From Centroberyx gerrardi (Eukaryota; Chordata; Actinopteri; Beryciformes; Berycidae), in contig NC_136010.1 in assembly GCF_048128805.1 (NCBI RefSeq), forward strand, positions 18,356,980 to 18,420,979: a stretch of DNA of 64,000 nt, read 5' to 3'. Below are positions 27,925-44,500 of this stretch, piece by piece (position 1 is the stretch's first letter; each line of letters starts with the position of its first letter). The notes under the pieces were generated by a model. The model saw only the letters and a list, made by a program, of their open reading frames with translations. It did not search any database and had not been told where the DNA came from. The translations under genes and the position numbers were made by a program.

Positions 27925-30900
27925 TTAGTCATGTTCCCCAGGCTCATTTGCAGTTTCTGTGCTGTCTGAATTATCAGCAGTGCCCTCTGTTGACAAGTCA
28001 GCTGTACTACTAGGAGAGGTGGGGGCAGGCTTGTCGCTGGGTGGGCCCTCCCCGTCACTGCTGCTGCTGCTGCTGCTGCTGACTCGGCTGCTGCTCTCCT
28101 CATTGTCCTGCGCCTCTGAGCTCGTACTCGTCTCTGACAGAGCTGGCTGCTCTGGTTGGTCCATAGTGCTGTCACTCTTTAGGCTGAGAGCGGCCCCTCT
28201 CTCCGATGTCTCTTCTTCCCTTTCAGAAGTCTCTGTCTGTGTGCTGCTGGGCTCTGAGGGGCAGAGAGGACAACATTTCACAGTTACATTCTAAGTACCA
28301 AAGAATATAAATTTGTTAATAAATTAGCCCAAGGAATTCCTTATTGGACGGGCCTTTGTAATACATATAAAGTCAGATTCAGATGGCTTCAAAACTGAAT
28401 TGGAACATTTCAGTATCATCACTAAATAATGAAGAAACTTTTCTTGATCCCTGAGAGGAAACTGGGTACATGGACTTTAAAAACTCCACCTGTTAACAAC
28501 AAAGTGCTGTGATAGCACAGTGTTGTTGGAACTATGGGAATCGCTGAACAAAACATTTAATTCATGTGTTGAGGTAGCCACTACCATTCAAATTACTGAG
28601 CTACTTCCTGGTATGTGGATGTACAGCGCACCAGCCTCCAGTTGGTTGATGCTCGTTTGAGTTCTACCATATTGTCTGATCACACTGTATTTCCCTCATG
28701 CAGGGCTCTTAGGGCTCTGTGATGCCTAAAGGCTGATTTAAGGTTCTGCATCGAAGTGTTGCCATTTCTATGGTGGTGCTATGGCAGTGTGAGCATTTAT
28801 ACATCTGCATTGGTGATTCTGTGCAAAGACCACCGAAACACTAGATGGCAGCGTTGTGGTTTGGTAGCACAGCAGTAATAACAGAAGAAGTAGTAGTGTT
28901 TACATTCTCCGAAATCCATGTTCTAAGCCATTTCTCATCACGAATTCAGTGACATCTGGTAATCTTTATTCTTTGGGGATGAGGTGTCATACAAATGAAC
29001 ATATTTGCGAACCACCTCAGCCGGTCTCTCTGCGATCTGCTCATTGTTGTCTTCACTATCGACGTTAACGGGATACAGGTAGGAAGAAATACGAAGCGGG
29101 CCAACCACAGTTCTTGCGGTCTTGCATTGCCTTACGCGCAGTTACATTTTTGGGGAGGTGCACGTATGCTACACCGCAAAGATCCTACGACGTAGCTAAG
29201 GTGGCACTCAGACGCATGAGTGTAAATTGGCCTTAAACAGTGCATACTGTAATTCCCCTATACAGTGTGCATGGCAAAAAACACTGAATGAACGTACAAG
29301 CAAACAGACAAATGCACACACAGAGCCTGGCTCTCATAGAGGTGATGAGTTAACACCTACCATGATCCTCTGAGGTGGTAGGTGTGTCAAAAGACGTGCC
29401 ACTTTTGTCCTCTTCACAGGCATCTTTTGAAGATTGTGGTGTTTCTGGTAAGCTTTCTGACCCTTTAGAACAAGGTGGCTCCTTCTCCTCACTTTCCTCT
29501 TCCTTCTCACCAAACTTGAGCCTCTTGACCTCGTGCTTGTCCGCCTCAGTATCGTCCTCCTCCTCGTGATGTTTGTTCTTTATCCCGCTGCTTGGTGTAC
29601 TTTCACCTTCTGATAGTGAGGAATCGCTGAAATAAAAAACGGAGGGCGTCAGTTCAATCATGTACCTGCTCCGGATCAATTTATTGTATAGCCCACATGC
29701 ATTTCTTTCAAAGATGAGGGCCTTTAGAGGATCTACTTGAGTGAAAAGGCTCTGCTCCTATCATCACTGGCTATCTATACTATCTTCCTTTCCGTTTCCC
29801 TACTGTTTGTCTCAATACTGCGTGGACTGTGTGGACTGCCCACTCTCCTTTAAAAAAAAAAAAGTGTCCCTTCTGACTCAATTGTTGTTGTGGAACAGAT
29901 CTACACCACCATATACTTCTTACAATTACCTGACATGATGCTCCCCCTCCTCCTCCTCTGTGGTCGGCTCTGGCTCTTTGCTGATTGTAGAGTCAGGGAG
30001 GCCATTAGTAGAGAGTGAAGTGGTCAGTGATAGCTTTGGTCTGTTGAGAGGCTTTGGTGTGCCTGGTCCATTCACATTTCGACTACAACAGAAGGAAAGA
30101 ACCATTGCTTATCCAAGTCAAATCACTAAGTGCCTGAGCAGCAAAACTACCAAGACACAAACTAATAGGCAAGATAGAACGCCACTTATTATTCCCTGGT
30201 GGTTTTTTTGGGCATTTGGCTCTTGATGAAAAGACTTAATTTGACCTTCCAGTCGCTGATTTCTGAGGCAATTTTAGGTTTGTGGAAGTCAACCATTGAC
30301 AAGTATGTAGCTCCCACCTGTCTGAATATACAGAGGAGTTGCCAGGGAACATCACTCCATTCATTCTGTTTACACTGGTTGCCCCATTTTTCCTTCAAAA
30401 GAAGTAGAGAGGCACAAAAAATAACTGGCTGTTAATTGCACCTTTGTTAAGTGTGGCTCTGAAGGAGCTAGTTCAAGGGAGCTGTCAATGTGTATTTGAA
30501 GCAATTCAGTAGAAACACTGTGGTCAACAAGGGGAGCAACAGCTTAACAGGTGATGTACTTACTCCGATGTAGGGTAAACACAGCTGACCACCATTACAT
30601 TCTGAAATACATAAACAGCAATCCACATCAGTATTCAATGTAAGTCCATGCAAACTGAATTTCAAACAATGAGGACAAACATGTATAACTACAATCTTTG
30701 GTCTTGGCTGCCTGTATATATCCTTAAGAAAATCTTTGATGATATGATAATAAATAAACAAAGCAGTGCAGAGTAGTGCTTACCTTCTCCACACCCCGGA
30801 GGAACTTGTCCGTTCCTGTATAGTTTCTCTTAGGGTCCGTAACCAGTTCACATAGACGCTGGATAGTGAACGGGATGCTGGAAAAGTTATCAAGAGATGT

Positions 30901-33900
30901 ATTTATCTCTAGGCTAAAATATTGAAGAACAAGTTATATACTCGCTTGACTCCGTGACAGCGCCTTACGCCTTGTCTCCACTCGCCAAAGTTTAGCCACA
31001 TAATAGCCTGTCTGGCTCACAGCCTGCATCACCACTGTCTTTGAAACCTCGCCAAACCTGGCAGCACCGCAGCTGAACAAGCAAAAACGTATCAACCTGG
31101 CTAGACCTGGTCATAGCCGGCCATAAGCTACTGCATAAAAGATTAACCGTTATTCTTAATGGAATGTTTCCTATATGCTGGGGAACATTTTCACGCCACT
31201 TTAATAGATGGAGGTACTAAATTGAGATCTGTCTCACAAGTGACTGGGAGAAACATAATAATGAAAAGTTGTTCCTGAATTGCTTTGTCAATAATGTATG
31301 TAACTCAAATCCATCCTGCCATAAATTTTGATCTGGCCCACATATGAATCTGGGTTGTCAGTTCATTCTGGCCCAGTCCAAAAGTTGTGGTTAGTGGGAA
31401 TACAAGTCCCAGACGACCTTTTTAGCTTAAAATGGCAAAAAAAAAAACTCAGTCTTGATAATGAAGGCACATAGTTTCAAAAGAAGTGGGAGACTTTTTT
31501 AGTGGGTGTATAGAAAAGTCTATGTCTCATTTGCCATGAGGAAAAGCACTGCACAGATTCTACAAGATGTATGAAGAAATTGCTGAGCTTGAGGATGAAA
31601 CGTGATTATGCGACTAGGTTTTTGGGAGAGCCAAATGCAAGAGAGCAACTTGGCTCACTTTCTGACTTGTCTGTCAGTGGCAAACACGCCGACTGCCATT
31701 ACTGAGAGAGGAATATGTGCAAAAACTGAAGCCATTCAAAGCAGAATATACTGTAGCAAGACATTTTCTGACACTAAAAAACTTTTTTTACAAATCCAAC
31801 TCTCCAAATTTCAACTGATGTGAAGAGAACACCAGAATACTGGCAGATAGTACTGAATGAATGACAGTGCATACAGGCAAAGTTTGATTTCCTTGGGGCA
31901 AGGGAGTTTTCCCCTTTAATCCCCGACACAATGCCAGAGCTCTGTATTCATGTCGTCCAAGGGCTGAGTATGCGCCATAGCACCTTTCTGTGTGAACAAA
32001 TTCTCTCCACGTTGGTCGAGGATCATTAGCTGTGCTTAATTAAAAGATAATTAGGAATAAATATACAGCCTTCGGCTTGATTCTAATTTCTCAATGTGGT
32101 CATCACTGAGATTGAGTTTGACATCCCTGTGTTAACGGCTTTGTTCTCACATATGTCAATGTGAAATTTTTATGAAACTATAGGGAAAATTGCTTCTGTG
32201 GATTTTCCAGAATTTTGACCCTGACTCTTCTTCACACATGATCCCTAAATGGAAAAGTTCCATAACATTTATGGAAGTATTTGTGTGTGTGAAAAGTGTT
32301 TTTAGCTGCCAAAACATGGCATATAACAAGTCAAGTAACAGCACCTATTTGAATAATTTTTGGCTCATCAAAAACAAAACAACAACAAAACAAGCCAGAT
32401 CAGTACCCCTATTGATTGAAGACCAGCTTGCCATCTTTTATATAATTACATCTGTCTTTATTGGGAGTTTTTGTTTTCATTCATTTGATAATGTGTGAGA
32501 AGAAGAAGAACACTGACAGATGTTGCTGAATAAAGAATGAATTGCAGGGCATTATGTATTTTTTTACAGATGCGGAGTGAGAGAGCAATGTTCGCATTTT
32601 GCATCATATAACTATAGAACCAGCCAAGAGTGTATGTGTGACTCCTGCAATGATTTGCTGTGGGCAAAATAGCTCCCTTCTAAAAATGTGTGAATTCAGT
32701 TCATTTAACAGCTTTACTCACCCATTGTACCCATCCACTATTTTTAAGATCCTCTTCTTCATCTCGTCAAAGGGAATATACTCTACATTGGGATTATGTG
32801 GTCCTCTCTGTTCTGGTGTTGAGGCGTGGAAATCATCCATGACTTGTTCCAGCTTAAACAGGAAGTATGTTTTGAACTGTGACCATGGGATCCTGAAAGA
32901 CATTGGAAATCTGCATATCACCCACACAGAATGATTAAGTCCTGGGCCCCAACTTACAAAGCATCTTGACAAGAGTGACAAAATAAGTTCACTGAGCAGA
33001 TATGGTTGGAGGAAAAATGTATCCTATCAGTATTCTCTGTGACAATATGAATGGGTCTTGTTCTATATGGTAGTCGTTGTCATTGCCACTCACATAGTCT
33101 CCCCCGTCTTAGCGACATGACACAGGAATTGCTCTAGAACAGAGCAGGTGTCTTTCTTCCCTTTCTTCTCAAAATCTGTAAATAACCACATGAAAGCAGG
33201 AAAACAATTTAATTTATCGCACACAAGATACACATTACTCAAACCTATCCAAAAGCACTTTTTGTGCCAGAGTAACCTTAACCTGAAGGTAAAAAAAAAA
33301 TCAAGATAACCTAGAAGCATATGACCAATTAGAGTAAAATGATTCTAGAACTATCATTCTAGAACTATGACAGACAAATTTAATTTATGGAAAAAGGCTG
33401 AATCCTGTTTATGGCTAACTAATTAATTGCACGGTAGGCTAGAGTAATTGTCAGTTGACTAGGAGGAAACATGTTGTGATATGTAACGATGTAATGTCAA
33501 ACACATTAGCGTTACTTTTTAACATACATGAAAACTAACTTGTATCAGAAAATCGTCTAACGTTAACTTGCACCAATTTCGATTAACTGAATGTTAATGG
33601 CCATGCTACCAAGTTGTTGTGGAACTTATTAAGTTACCAGGCTAGCTGACTGAATGTTCACTAGCTACCAATGTGGGGATAAACAGGCCAAAATGTCAAA
33701 CAAAACGAACATCTTTCCTGTCATGGATAACATTATAACTAGCTAGGCCAGGCAGAGTATGTCTATATGCTTCTTCTAACCGCTAGTCGTTGGCAAGCTA
33801 CGCTAACCTAGTTAGCAAATATTAGCAGTTGTCGCTAAGGGCATCAAAACAAATTATCAATCTCTCTATCTAATATTAAGTCAGTCATTTAGATAATTGT

Positions 33901-33942
33901 CAAAGTACCTTTGAAAGCTTCCAACACCGCGTCGATGTCCAT
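27925..33942 (-). CDS. ppp4r2: protein phosphatase 4 regulatory subunit 2
   Basis: This is the regulatory subunit of the PP4 phosphatase (PP4C-R2-R3), which acts in DNA-damage repair (gamma-H2AX dephosphorylation), centrosome function and snRNP assembly, in nucleus and cytoplasm. Eight exons join in frame: 33942-33909, 33175-33094, 32892-32722, 30877-30784, 30601-30564, 30082-29930, 29626-29361 and 28253-27925. The product is 388 aa (human 417). The conserved N-terminal domain includes [38 protein letters not shown] and [20 protein letters not shown]. It is followed by [15 protein letters not shown] and then a long acidic, Ser/Glu-rich disordered tail containing [15 protein letters not shown] and an S8 run, ending GEHD. 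The tail is shorter than human. The short first exon (34 coding bases) faces eif4e3 across a probable shared promoter. Confidence 0.95.
28838..28851 (+). promoter_or_regulatory. CTCF-like motif in last ppp4r2 intron
   Basis: ACACTAGATGGCAG matches the CTCF core except at the first consensus C. This is a single motif match only. Confidence 0.3.
28860..29235. mobile_element. possible transposon remnant in ppp4r2 intron
   Basis: The stretch is CpG-richer than the flanking intron. Blocks such as TTTTTGGGGAGGTGCACGTA and the tail TGAGTGTAAATTGGCCTTAA look like fragments of a fish interspersed DNA element. A 66-codon frame (28,995-29,195) has no recognisable domain. The family is not named. Confidence 0.3.
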
Positions 33943-34451
33943 AGTTGTGTCCAGTCAGTGGCAGGAAATACTTGCTAGCTAATAGTAGCAGTAGCAACTC
34001 AACAAAGCTGGTGGCGGCTACGACTGCGCATGCGCACCATGTCCCTTCTTGCGGAAGATGCGTTCCAGTTAATCAGAGTAGCGACTGAATGCTCCTGCAG
34101 CAATGGAATAAGTAGCACCAAATTAACTAACTTAATTGTTTGATTTACTACGCACTTAACTGCATTTTTCCATCAAAGTATTTGTAGGCTGCTGGCACAG
34201 AGATTGGCTTAGCTCCCATGTGTTGACAAGTCGACATCGCTCTCTCGCGCTGTACCGCAGACAGTCGGCGGGCGTCATCATTTTTCTGTTGTTGTGACGG
34301 CGCAAACCGGTGAAGCAACCAATGAGTCAGCAGCTGATCGGGGTCAATTTTACCTAAATACCTAGATAACGTTAACAGCTCTAACGAGGACGTTTGCCCA
34401 GAGATTTGCTTGATTTCAGAGAACCAGTTATCTTGGGTTTCAGTCGTAACA
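33943..34451. promoter_or_regulatory. bidirectional promoter between ppp4r2 and eif4e3
   Basis: Only 509 bp separate the two divergent start codons. A perfect palindromic NRF1 site, TGCGCATGCGCA, is at 34,025-34,036. An ETS-like GCGGAAGAT lies at 34,051, and a TGACG half CRE (TGTGACGGCG) near 34,295. No TATA box is evident. This is the usual make-up of housekeeping, CpG-type bidirectional promoters. Confidence 0.75.
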
Positions 34452-37575
<3,124 letters not shown>

Positions 37576-39750
37576 CACATTTTGCACATCAGACACTTTT
37601 TTGCTTATCAACGTGTGTAGGACCATAATATTTGGGCAAATTTTGAAGCAGTGGAGTTCAAATTCCTAGTTGGCTTGATGGATCATCTACATTACTTCAA
37701 AATGTTTCCCATGTATTGTGATCTTCAATCGATGGAATTTCCCCATCCTCTGAGCACTACTGTCATTCATAAATATGATATCCAAAATACTTTTATTTGG
37801 GCAGAAAGCAAAAAGCATTTTGGTTTCATTTTTTAGCTATGGCTGTGTTTGTATGTTTTTTATACTACAACATTTTGCAAATCCTTAACCAAAATACAGT
37901 AGATCATGTACAGTCAGATTTTTTTTAGATATATAATAGCATATTTTGGGCAGTTTCCTGAGCACAGACAAAGCTAGGTCTTTGAATTCCATCTCATTTT
38001 TGGATCTAAGAATAGGCCTAGTTCCAGAAAGCAAACCTTTATCTTGACAATGCAATATAAGGCTTTTCTACCCGTTCTTTTCTCTGTTTTGTATGTTAGA
38101 GCCTACGTATTGCTGTCTATACTGGAGAAAATTAATATTTAGTATGTCGTTATGCTAGTAACATTTGAACAGAAAATTGCACATTCTCGTTTTTGATTTT
38201 ATTCTTTAGGATGTGAGTGGATTGTGAAAGAAATATGTTCTTGTTATAATAAAACGAATTCAGTACACAAAAGATCACATATAGTTGCTGAGAAATATAT
38301 GCAATCGTTTCCATTCAGTGGATTTTTTTTGGGACAAATTTGCAGTGTTATGGTTTTTATTTCATTTATGCTTTTGTCCTAAATCAAGCACTTTGTTCCT
38401 TATGTATAAGGCATCAGACAGTCCCTCCAGGATGACATGGAGTTTATTTGTGATTACTGAGACCAAACAGTGGCTTTTCTCATCAAGTGAAAGACTTTTT
38501 TTGTTTGTTTTTTACAACTTGTGAGTGACAGGAAAAAGTTGAGATGATGCTCTTTGACAAATATTGATTGGACAATTGTGGTGAAATTGTATGAATTTGT
38601 GAAATCCAGCATTTTTAAAGCACATGAGGATTTTTTTCTTAGTAAAAGTGTGATGAATAAAAAATACAAGCTCTTGCAGTATTTGCAGCAATCTGCCGGG
38701 GTGGAAAAAAAAAAAAGAAAAATCTTGCAATCGCAAAATCTCATTCCTGGAGGGACTGATCTGGGCCTATTTTAGTGTATTTGCATAAATTACTAGAGTT
38801 TAATAAACTGATCCATTCACTGTAACAGGGTCAAAACTGTATGAAACATATCCCTTAATCATCTAAATTGTATCTGTGAAAAGAGGAGAGAAAGAGAAGA
38901 GAGATTGCATGCCACTTCAATACAAAAACACATTGTCACTGCAATCTCTCTAATCCATAGTTTGAAAGCTTTGCTTTTTTGTATGTTCTTATATTTAATA
39001 GGCTGTTTGTATTGTTCGAATTAAAATCAAATTAAGAAAATACTGAAATTTAGGATTGGAACTGGAAACTGGATTATGGTGTGCTTCACATCTCACCAAA
39101 GGCGCCTTTCCTGTGTGTGTACGTGTGTTTGTGTGTGTGAGAGTGTGTATGAGTGAGTGGAACAAAGACTTCTCCAGGCTGCATACAGTAGTGCAGATTT
39201 CCATACTTATAGGTTAGTGCCATAATAATAATACTAGACATCTGAGGTCATTTCTACAGAGGTGTACAGTATGCATTGAACATCACAGAAAGACCATATG
39301 ATTTAGTAATGACTGTAAAAACCAAGTTGAATGTTTTAAAATGTTAAAGTATTTGCAATGCTGGTGGCCTGGAGTGTTCTCTGTGCCAAAGCAAAAAAAA
39401 AAAAATGTGCACAGGAGGGAAGTAATAAGTTTAAGTGCATGAACTTTGCCATACTTGTTAACATTGCTTTGTTATTGAAGTCCCTATCCTGCTCTGTTGT
39501 TCATGTAATAATGTTAAAGCACATACTGTAGGATAAGAAATTAACCGTACCCTTGCACATGCAGCTGAACTCTCAGCTAGGAGTTCAGACCTTGTAATTG
39601 ATTGTTTATCTTGGAATGGTGCCTTGTGTTTACCAGCAGTTTAGAATGTTACGTTCATGTGTTCAACCTGTTGGAATTGTATCCAATTATGTTTCTCTAT
39701 TAGGTTTACACACATGTTGGAAAAAAACAATAAAGTACTTCCACCTACGC
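37576..39750 (+). other. eif4e3: probable 3' UTR of eif4e3
   Basis: About 2.1 kb follows the stop codon without any supported exon and ends near AATAAA at 39,729-39,734. An earlier AATAAA-type signal (ATAATAAAACG near 38,248) could give a shorter form. The stretch is AT-rich with A and T runs, typical of UTR. Confidence 0.5.
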
Positions 39751-40231
39751 TGCTGGTTTAATGTCCACATGCAATAAGAATGTCAATAGTTTATTGAATA
39801 AATCCCAGCATATTATTTTAAACCATAGATCAAAACAAAAAAAACAGAATTCCCATTTACATCTTAACGTTTTTGAGGATATCACCTTTTTAACTTTTTT
39901 TTTTCTAGAAAAGATGGTCAAATCATTTTCAGACCCTGATAATTAGCTGAATATTCTCTGAGGTTTTTTGCAGTATTTCAAGATAAAGTTGTTTACATGT
40001 GTTTGACCATTTTCCATTAGCACATATCACAAATTGTATCAGTGAATCAATATAAATTAATCAATACAATATAATTAGTAATGTATTTGTCATGCAATTC
40101 AATGATGGCCCTGGATTTTGAACTGAACCAAAAATTAAAACGTTCACTGAAAGACTGCAAAGTGGGGGGCGGCCCAAAAAAAACACTGGCACCTTCCCTG
40201 TTGTATCATTTCATATTACAGAGTGGCTCGT

Positions 40232-40247
40232 GTCGCCCTCTGGTGGG
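40232..40247 (-). promoter_or_regulatory. CTCF-like motif between eif4e3 and foxp1
   Basis: The plus-strand GTCGCCCTCTGGTGGG reads CCCACCAGAGGGCGAC on the minus strand, a strong match to the CTCF core. It lies about 0.5 kb after the likely eif4e3 poly(A) site and 1.2 kb before the foxp1 promoter, a plausible boundary position. Confidence 0.5.
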
Positions 40248-41214
40248 TGCTTCAAAGCTCAGAGACACAGGCAAGACTTCAGGTAATTTCATCAAAACCC
40301 TTTTTCATTGTTTTATTGAGTGAATCTCATACTTTTTTAAAAAAAATCTTAGCCTATTAAAAATCGAATGTTCTGGTAAATGTCCATGCAGTTAAGTGCT
40401 CATGAGAAATTATTTTGTTTTTGTCAATGAGAAAATTAATGGTGATTTTCACGGGAATTAGGGCGAGAGTTGTCACCCACACCCATGGTAACTCTCTATA
40501 AAAAGTATCTTTAATGGACACGTTTCACATTTGTTTAGTTACATTTCCGGATATTCGTGCACATATGATCTAGATTATCATGTAGGCCTACATTTTTTTC
40601 CTACACATTTGCACAGTTGTCCTGCTTGCACAATCTGATCTGCATCTTTGCACCAGATCTGCTCATAGTACTGAGCAGGCCACCGTGGATCTACTTAAGT
40701 CTGTGTATGGTCTGTGATACAGGGAGAGAAGATTTGCTCACCCTGGCCTGCACATAAGCCCTTGCATTGGACTATATAGCCTCCCTTCATGTGTGAATCG
40801 GGTAACCGCAATCCTTGTAGGCCTATCTGTAAAGAAAATATTGGCAGCAAATATCTTTACCTATCCTTATCTTTACCTTACCTTGATTCACTGTATTATT
40901 AATTCTATCATTATCATTAAAGCTTCAATAACAAGTTACAGCGATGACACTAGGCTACTTTTCCCGCTGTAACAAGCAATGTAGCGGATTATTATTTAAA
41001 TACTAATATCATTACTAATTCTTACCAGTAAGAAAAAGTCGTTATACTTTTGTCACGAAGTCCCACCCCCTCCCCCAATTCATTTTTATTATCCTGTCAC
41101 ACTAAAGCTTAGATGTGAAAGGGCAGAAATTGCAGCCTACTTTCTCTGGGTGAGAGTGGTCCCAGATGAAAAGATGACATTGGACATCAATGGATCCCTG
41201 ATCAGTTCATAGAA

Positions 41215-41360
41215 GAGGTAACTGAACGTTGAGGGTAACGGAGAAGTAATATAACGAGTAGTGTAAGGAATTGCTGCTCCAAGGGAATAATTAATAAAGC
41301 AATTACACTACTTTTGAAATACGTGACGAGTAAAGAGTAATGCATTACTTTTTGCGAGCT
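41215..41360. mobile_element. probable non-autonomous DNA transposon remnant
   Basis: Repeated GTAACG/GAGTAATATAACGAGTA and AATTAC-type words on one side, with GTGACGAGTAAAGAGTAATG on the other, resemble the AGTAACGAGTAATG...TTACTTTT repeat that is widespread in teleosts (often annotated as hAT-like). It lies just upstream of the foxp1 promoter. Confidence 0.4.
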
Positions 41361-41379
41361 CTAGTTTCCCCGGAGTTGC

Positions 41380-41565
41380 GTCAAGATTCAAGACGATCTG
41401 AAACCGTCCCACATGTGAGCATGACGTCACCATTGTTTACTTTTACCTAAGCCCCGCCTTCTTCTGTTAGCAACTTGTGGCTAGCTGGCTACCTAACAAG
41501 GCTCTGCTCCGAGGTTTACTCTCCAGACACCACCCCGACCCAAAGATTGTCCACATTTTTTATCG
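41380..41565 (+). promoter_or_regulatory. foxp1: foxp1 promoter and untranslated first exon
   Basis: A full palindromic cAMP-response element, TGACGTCA, is at 41,422-41,429 and a GC box, CCCCGCC, near 41,452. A strong donor, TATCG|GTAAGT, closes a non-coding exon at 41,565. The start-codon exon begins at 44,928 after TTCCCAG, so intron 1 is about 3.4 kb. Distance, direction and the absence of a coding frame support a 5' untranslated exon of foxp1. The exact transcription start is unknown. Confidence 0.6.
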
Positions 41566-44500
41566 GTAAGTAAATGTTAATTCAATAGTGCGCCGAAAGT
41601 CGTTAGAGTGAATTTCTAATTTCGCTTCACTGTTATATCGCCGGGTGGTGAAGCAACGGGAAGAGAGAAACGTTTGCTGTAAGCTAGCGTTTAGGTGAGG
41701 CTGCTAGCTTTTGTTGTACTGATAACGTAAACGTTACCAGCAAGGTTTGGTCGAAAACTGTTTTCCAGTCTAGCTAACAGAGGTTAACAAGGACAGCGCA
41801 TATATAAATGAGCTGTACAGTTGGCGTGCTAGTCGTCACTACATCTTTTATTCCGTTACAATATAACTCTGGTTTTCTCGCATCTCTACCTCAAGTTGAG
41901 GCTCAAGTCCTACCAACGCAAATTTTAATTAGCTCAGACCAGATGGCAAATGTAACTGGATAACGACTCCACTCGTGTTATAACGTCAACTTCAGGATAA
42001 GTTGCATGGCTTTACCCACCAGCACTACATCAGATGTTTTTTAAATGAGTATAACGTTATATGTCTTGGCCCAGTGGATCGTGAACTGGTCAGATGTGCA
42101 CAGTGCTTAGGTGGTCGGTGTAACATTATTGATTTTGAACCCACCTTCCTATATGTCACTTATTAATAGGACTGATAGGTAGATGTACTTGCAAGTACTC
42201 CACCAGACAAGTGAGTGTTTCTTAATCTGACATGTCGCACCCAGTTGTACACGTTCACAGTGAGATAGCGTTACTGAGAGTGGACTTTCGTTGTCTCTCA
42301 AGGAAACATAAATTACCCCTTAAATCTGATTAAAGTGTCCTCTCTTCATTCTTCCTCCTACATTTTTCCTCATTGCGAAACTTGCCATTTCTGGTAGTTT
42401 TCAGTTATGCAAAATTAGAGGCCGTTGTTCAAACTGAATTTAGCAGAGATTAGATCTTCCTGTAATCTAAAATCTTGATTTACATGGGTTGAGTCAGTCC
42501 ATTGCTTCTGAATGATAGCACTGGTGATCATCATCAGGCCACCGAGAAGAAAGCTATGTTAGACCTCCAAACCACCTAATAATTTGCAAAATTGGCTGTG
42601 GGCATGTCAAAACAATTATAGACATTTAAGGGCTTGGATCTAGGCAAGGAGAAAGTTAACAGGCCATAAATATTGGGCAAGCACTGGCTGGATGTTGGGA
42701 AACAACATGTCGGCAACAACATGGTGTACATGGTGATATTTCTTGATACCATTTAATAATTAAATAATGAGTCAATAGCAGTGGTCCAGTCCAGTTTTTC
42801 CACACTGAAAAACGTGGTATTGGTAAAGGTCATGAATGCTCAGTCAGTACTAGTAGAATGTTTTTGATTATGCTGACATTATGTTTAATTCCACTGCAAA
42901 AAAGAATTGTGTTTTTTATTTTATTACATTACAGATATCATTGTCAAAATCTGTTGTTGTGAGTCTTAAAATTGGTTCTCGGTATCGTGTTAGTACTTGG
43001 TCAGCAAATGTTAACATAGAGACCTCAAGTTCATTTTGATAAATTGTGGATAATTTAATGAATTTGGTATATCCGCTTTTTCAGTATTTAAGCATCATTT
43101 ATTCAAGAGTGTGACTTGGTATTATTGAAGGGGATTTCATGATTTATGCTATTCTTCTAAGTAACCTTAGCCATTTTGATGGTACATTTTACTTTCAGTA
43201 GCTGTGAGATAGACCTGCATAACACTAGTTTTTTAAAAAATATATATATATCTCTGAAGTCTACCTGGAGAGAGGAGGTGGATGTTGTTTGCTCTGCCAT
43301 AAGGAAAGGCCTCTTGGCAGTGTTTCCTTTACATTCATTGAACAGCGGTGGCCCCCACAGCGATAAAAATGGAAATACAATGGAAAATTCATCATATGGG
43401 TTTATTTCTCAGCCTGCCGAAAAAAATAACAGTTGCATTGCAGTGCAGCTGTCCATTTATCATGATGGTAGTATCAAAATAATAACCTTTTTTAAAAAAG
43501 TATAACATATCCTGGAACTGATCTGGAATGGGCCCAGGAGTGAACGTGGGTCTTGCAACCGAAATTATCCCCAACACGGACAAAAAGTTATACAGGAAAC
43601 ACTGCTCTTTGTCTATATAGACATCATCCTGAAACCAAAAGTAAACAGAATGCTAGCCTCAACACTGATGGCCTTTGACAGGATAGGTTTGGGTTTGAAT
43701 CAGCAAGATATAGGATCATTTTAACAGTCTACATAAAAAGTGTCTCAATGAGAATGTTATAGAGCTCTCAGTCAATCAGTTGTTAGACCTAATCTACTAT
43801 TTAACATCTCTAACAAAGTAAAATTCCTTTCATCATGAGATATTCAGATAGTTATTTTTCTAGAGACTAACAGTTATTAGATAACATGGGTAGCCTAAGG
43901 ATTATTTTAGTTTTTTAACTAAACCATTTATTTCTTTTTTCACATAGTGCATAGAATACCCTTAGGCTAAACGGCCATCTGTCAATCACTGTGAACAACA
44001 GGAAATATCCATGAAACTGTTTTTCTCCTGTTTGTAGCTAAATGTTTGTACAATTTTAAGAGAGATTTCAAGAAGTTGAGTTGTCCTTTTAGTCTGAATC
44101 AGTTTCTCTGAAACTGATATGATATTCTTGATCCTTACTGAGCTATTTGTCAAATTTAGGCTAACTTTTTATGCTGGCTTTTAAGGATGTCTTACACTCA
44201 TTGGTTGATTTTTATATTATGGTAATGATGGTAGGCTATACTTAAAACGTATAACATTATCCTTGAGGCAAAGTGGTCTGTTCATATCGGTGCAGGATCA
44301 CCCACCAACAGTTTCTGCCTGTAGATTTCCATCAGCTCACATTAATTGTTTGCCTTCTTTATTTACTTTTGTTTATGCTGCTTAGCTTTTGACTCAAACA
44401 CTCCCAAGCTGTATACATAAAAGCCTACTTTTGCATTGTACTACCTGCCAGAGCCGTTTATCGCACCACCTGGTTAATGGTAAATTGTTCCAGAAGGAAG

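Noticed and set aside
27959-28294. Leu-rich 111-codon plus-strand frame
   Set aside because: It is antisense to the Ser-rich last exon of ppp4r2.
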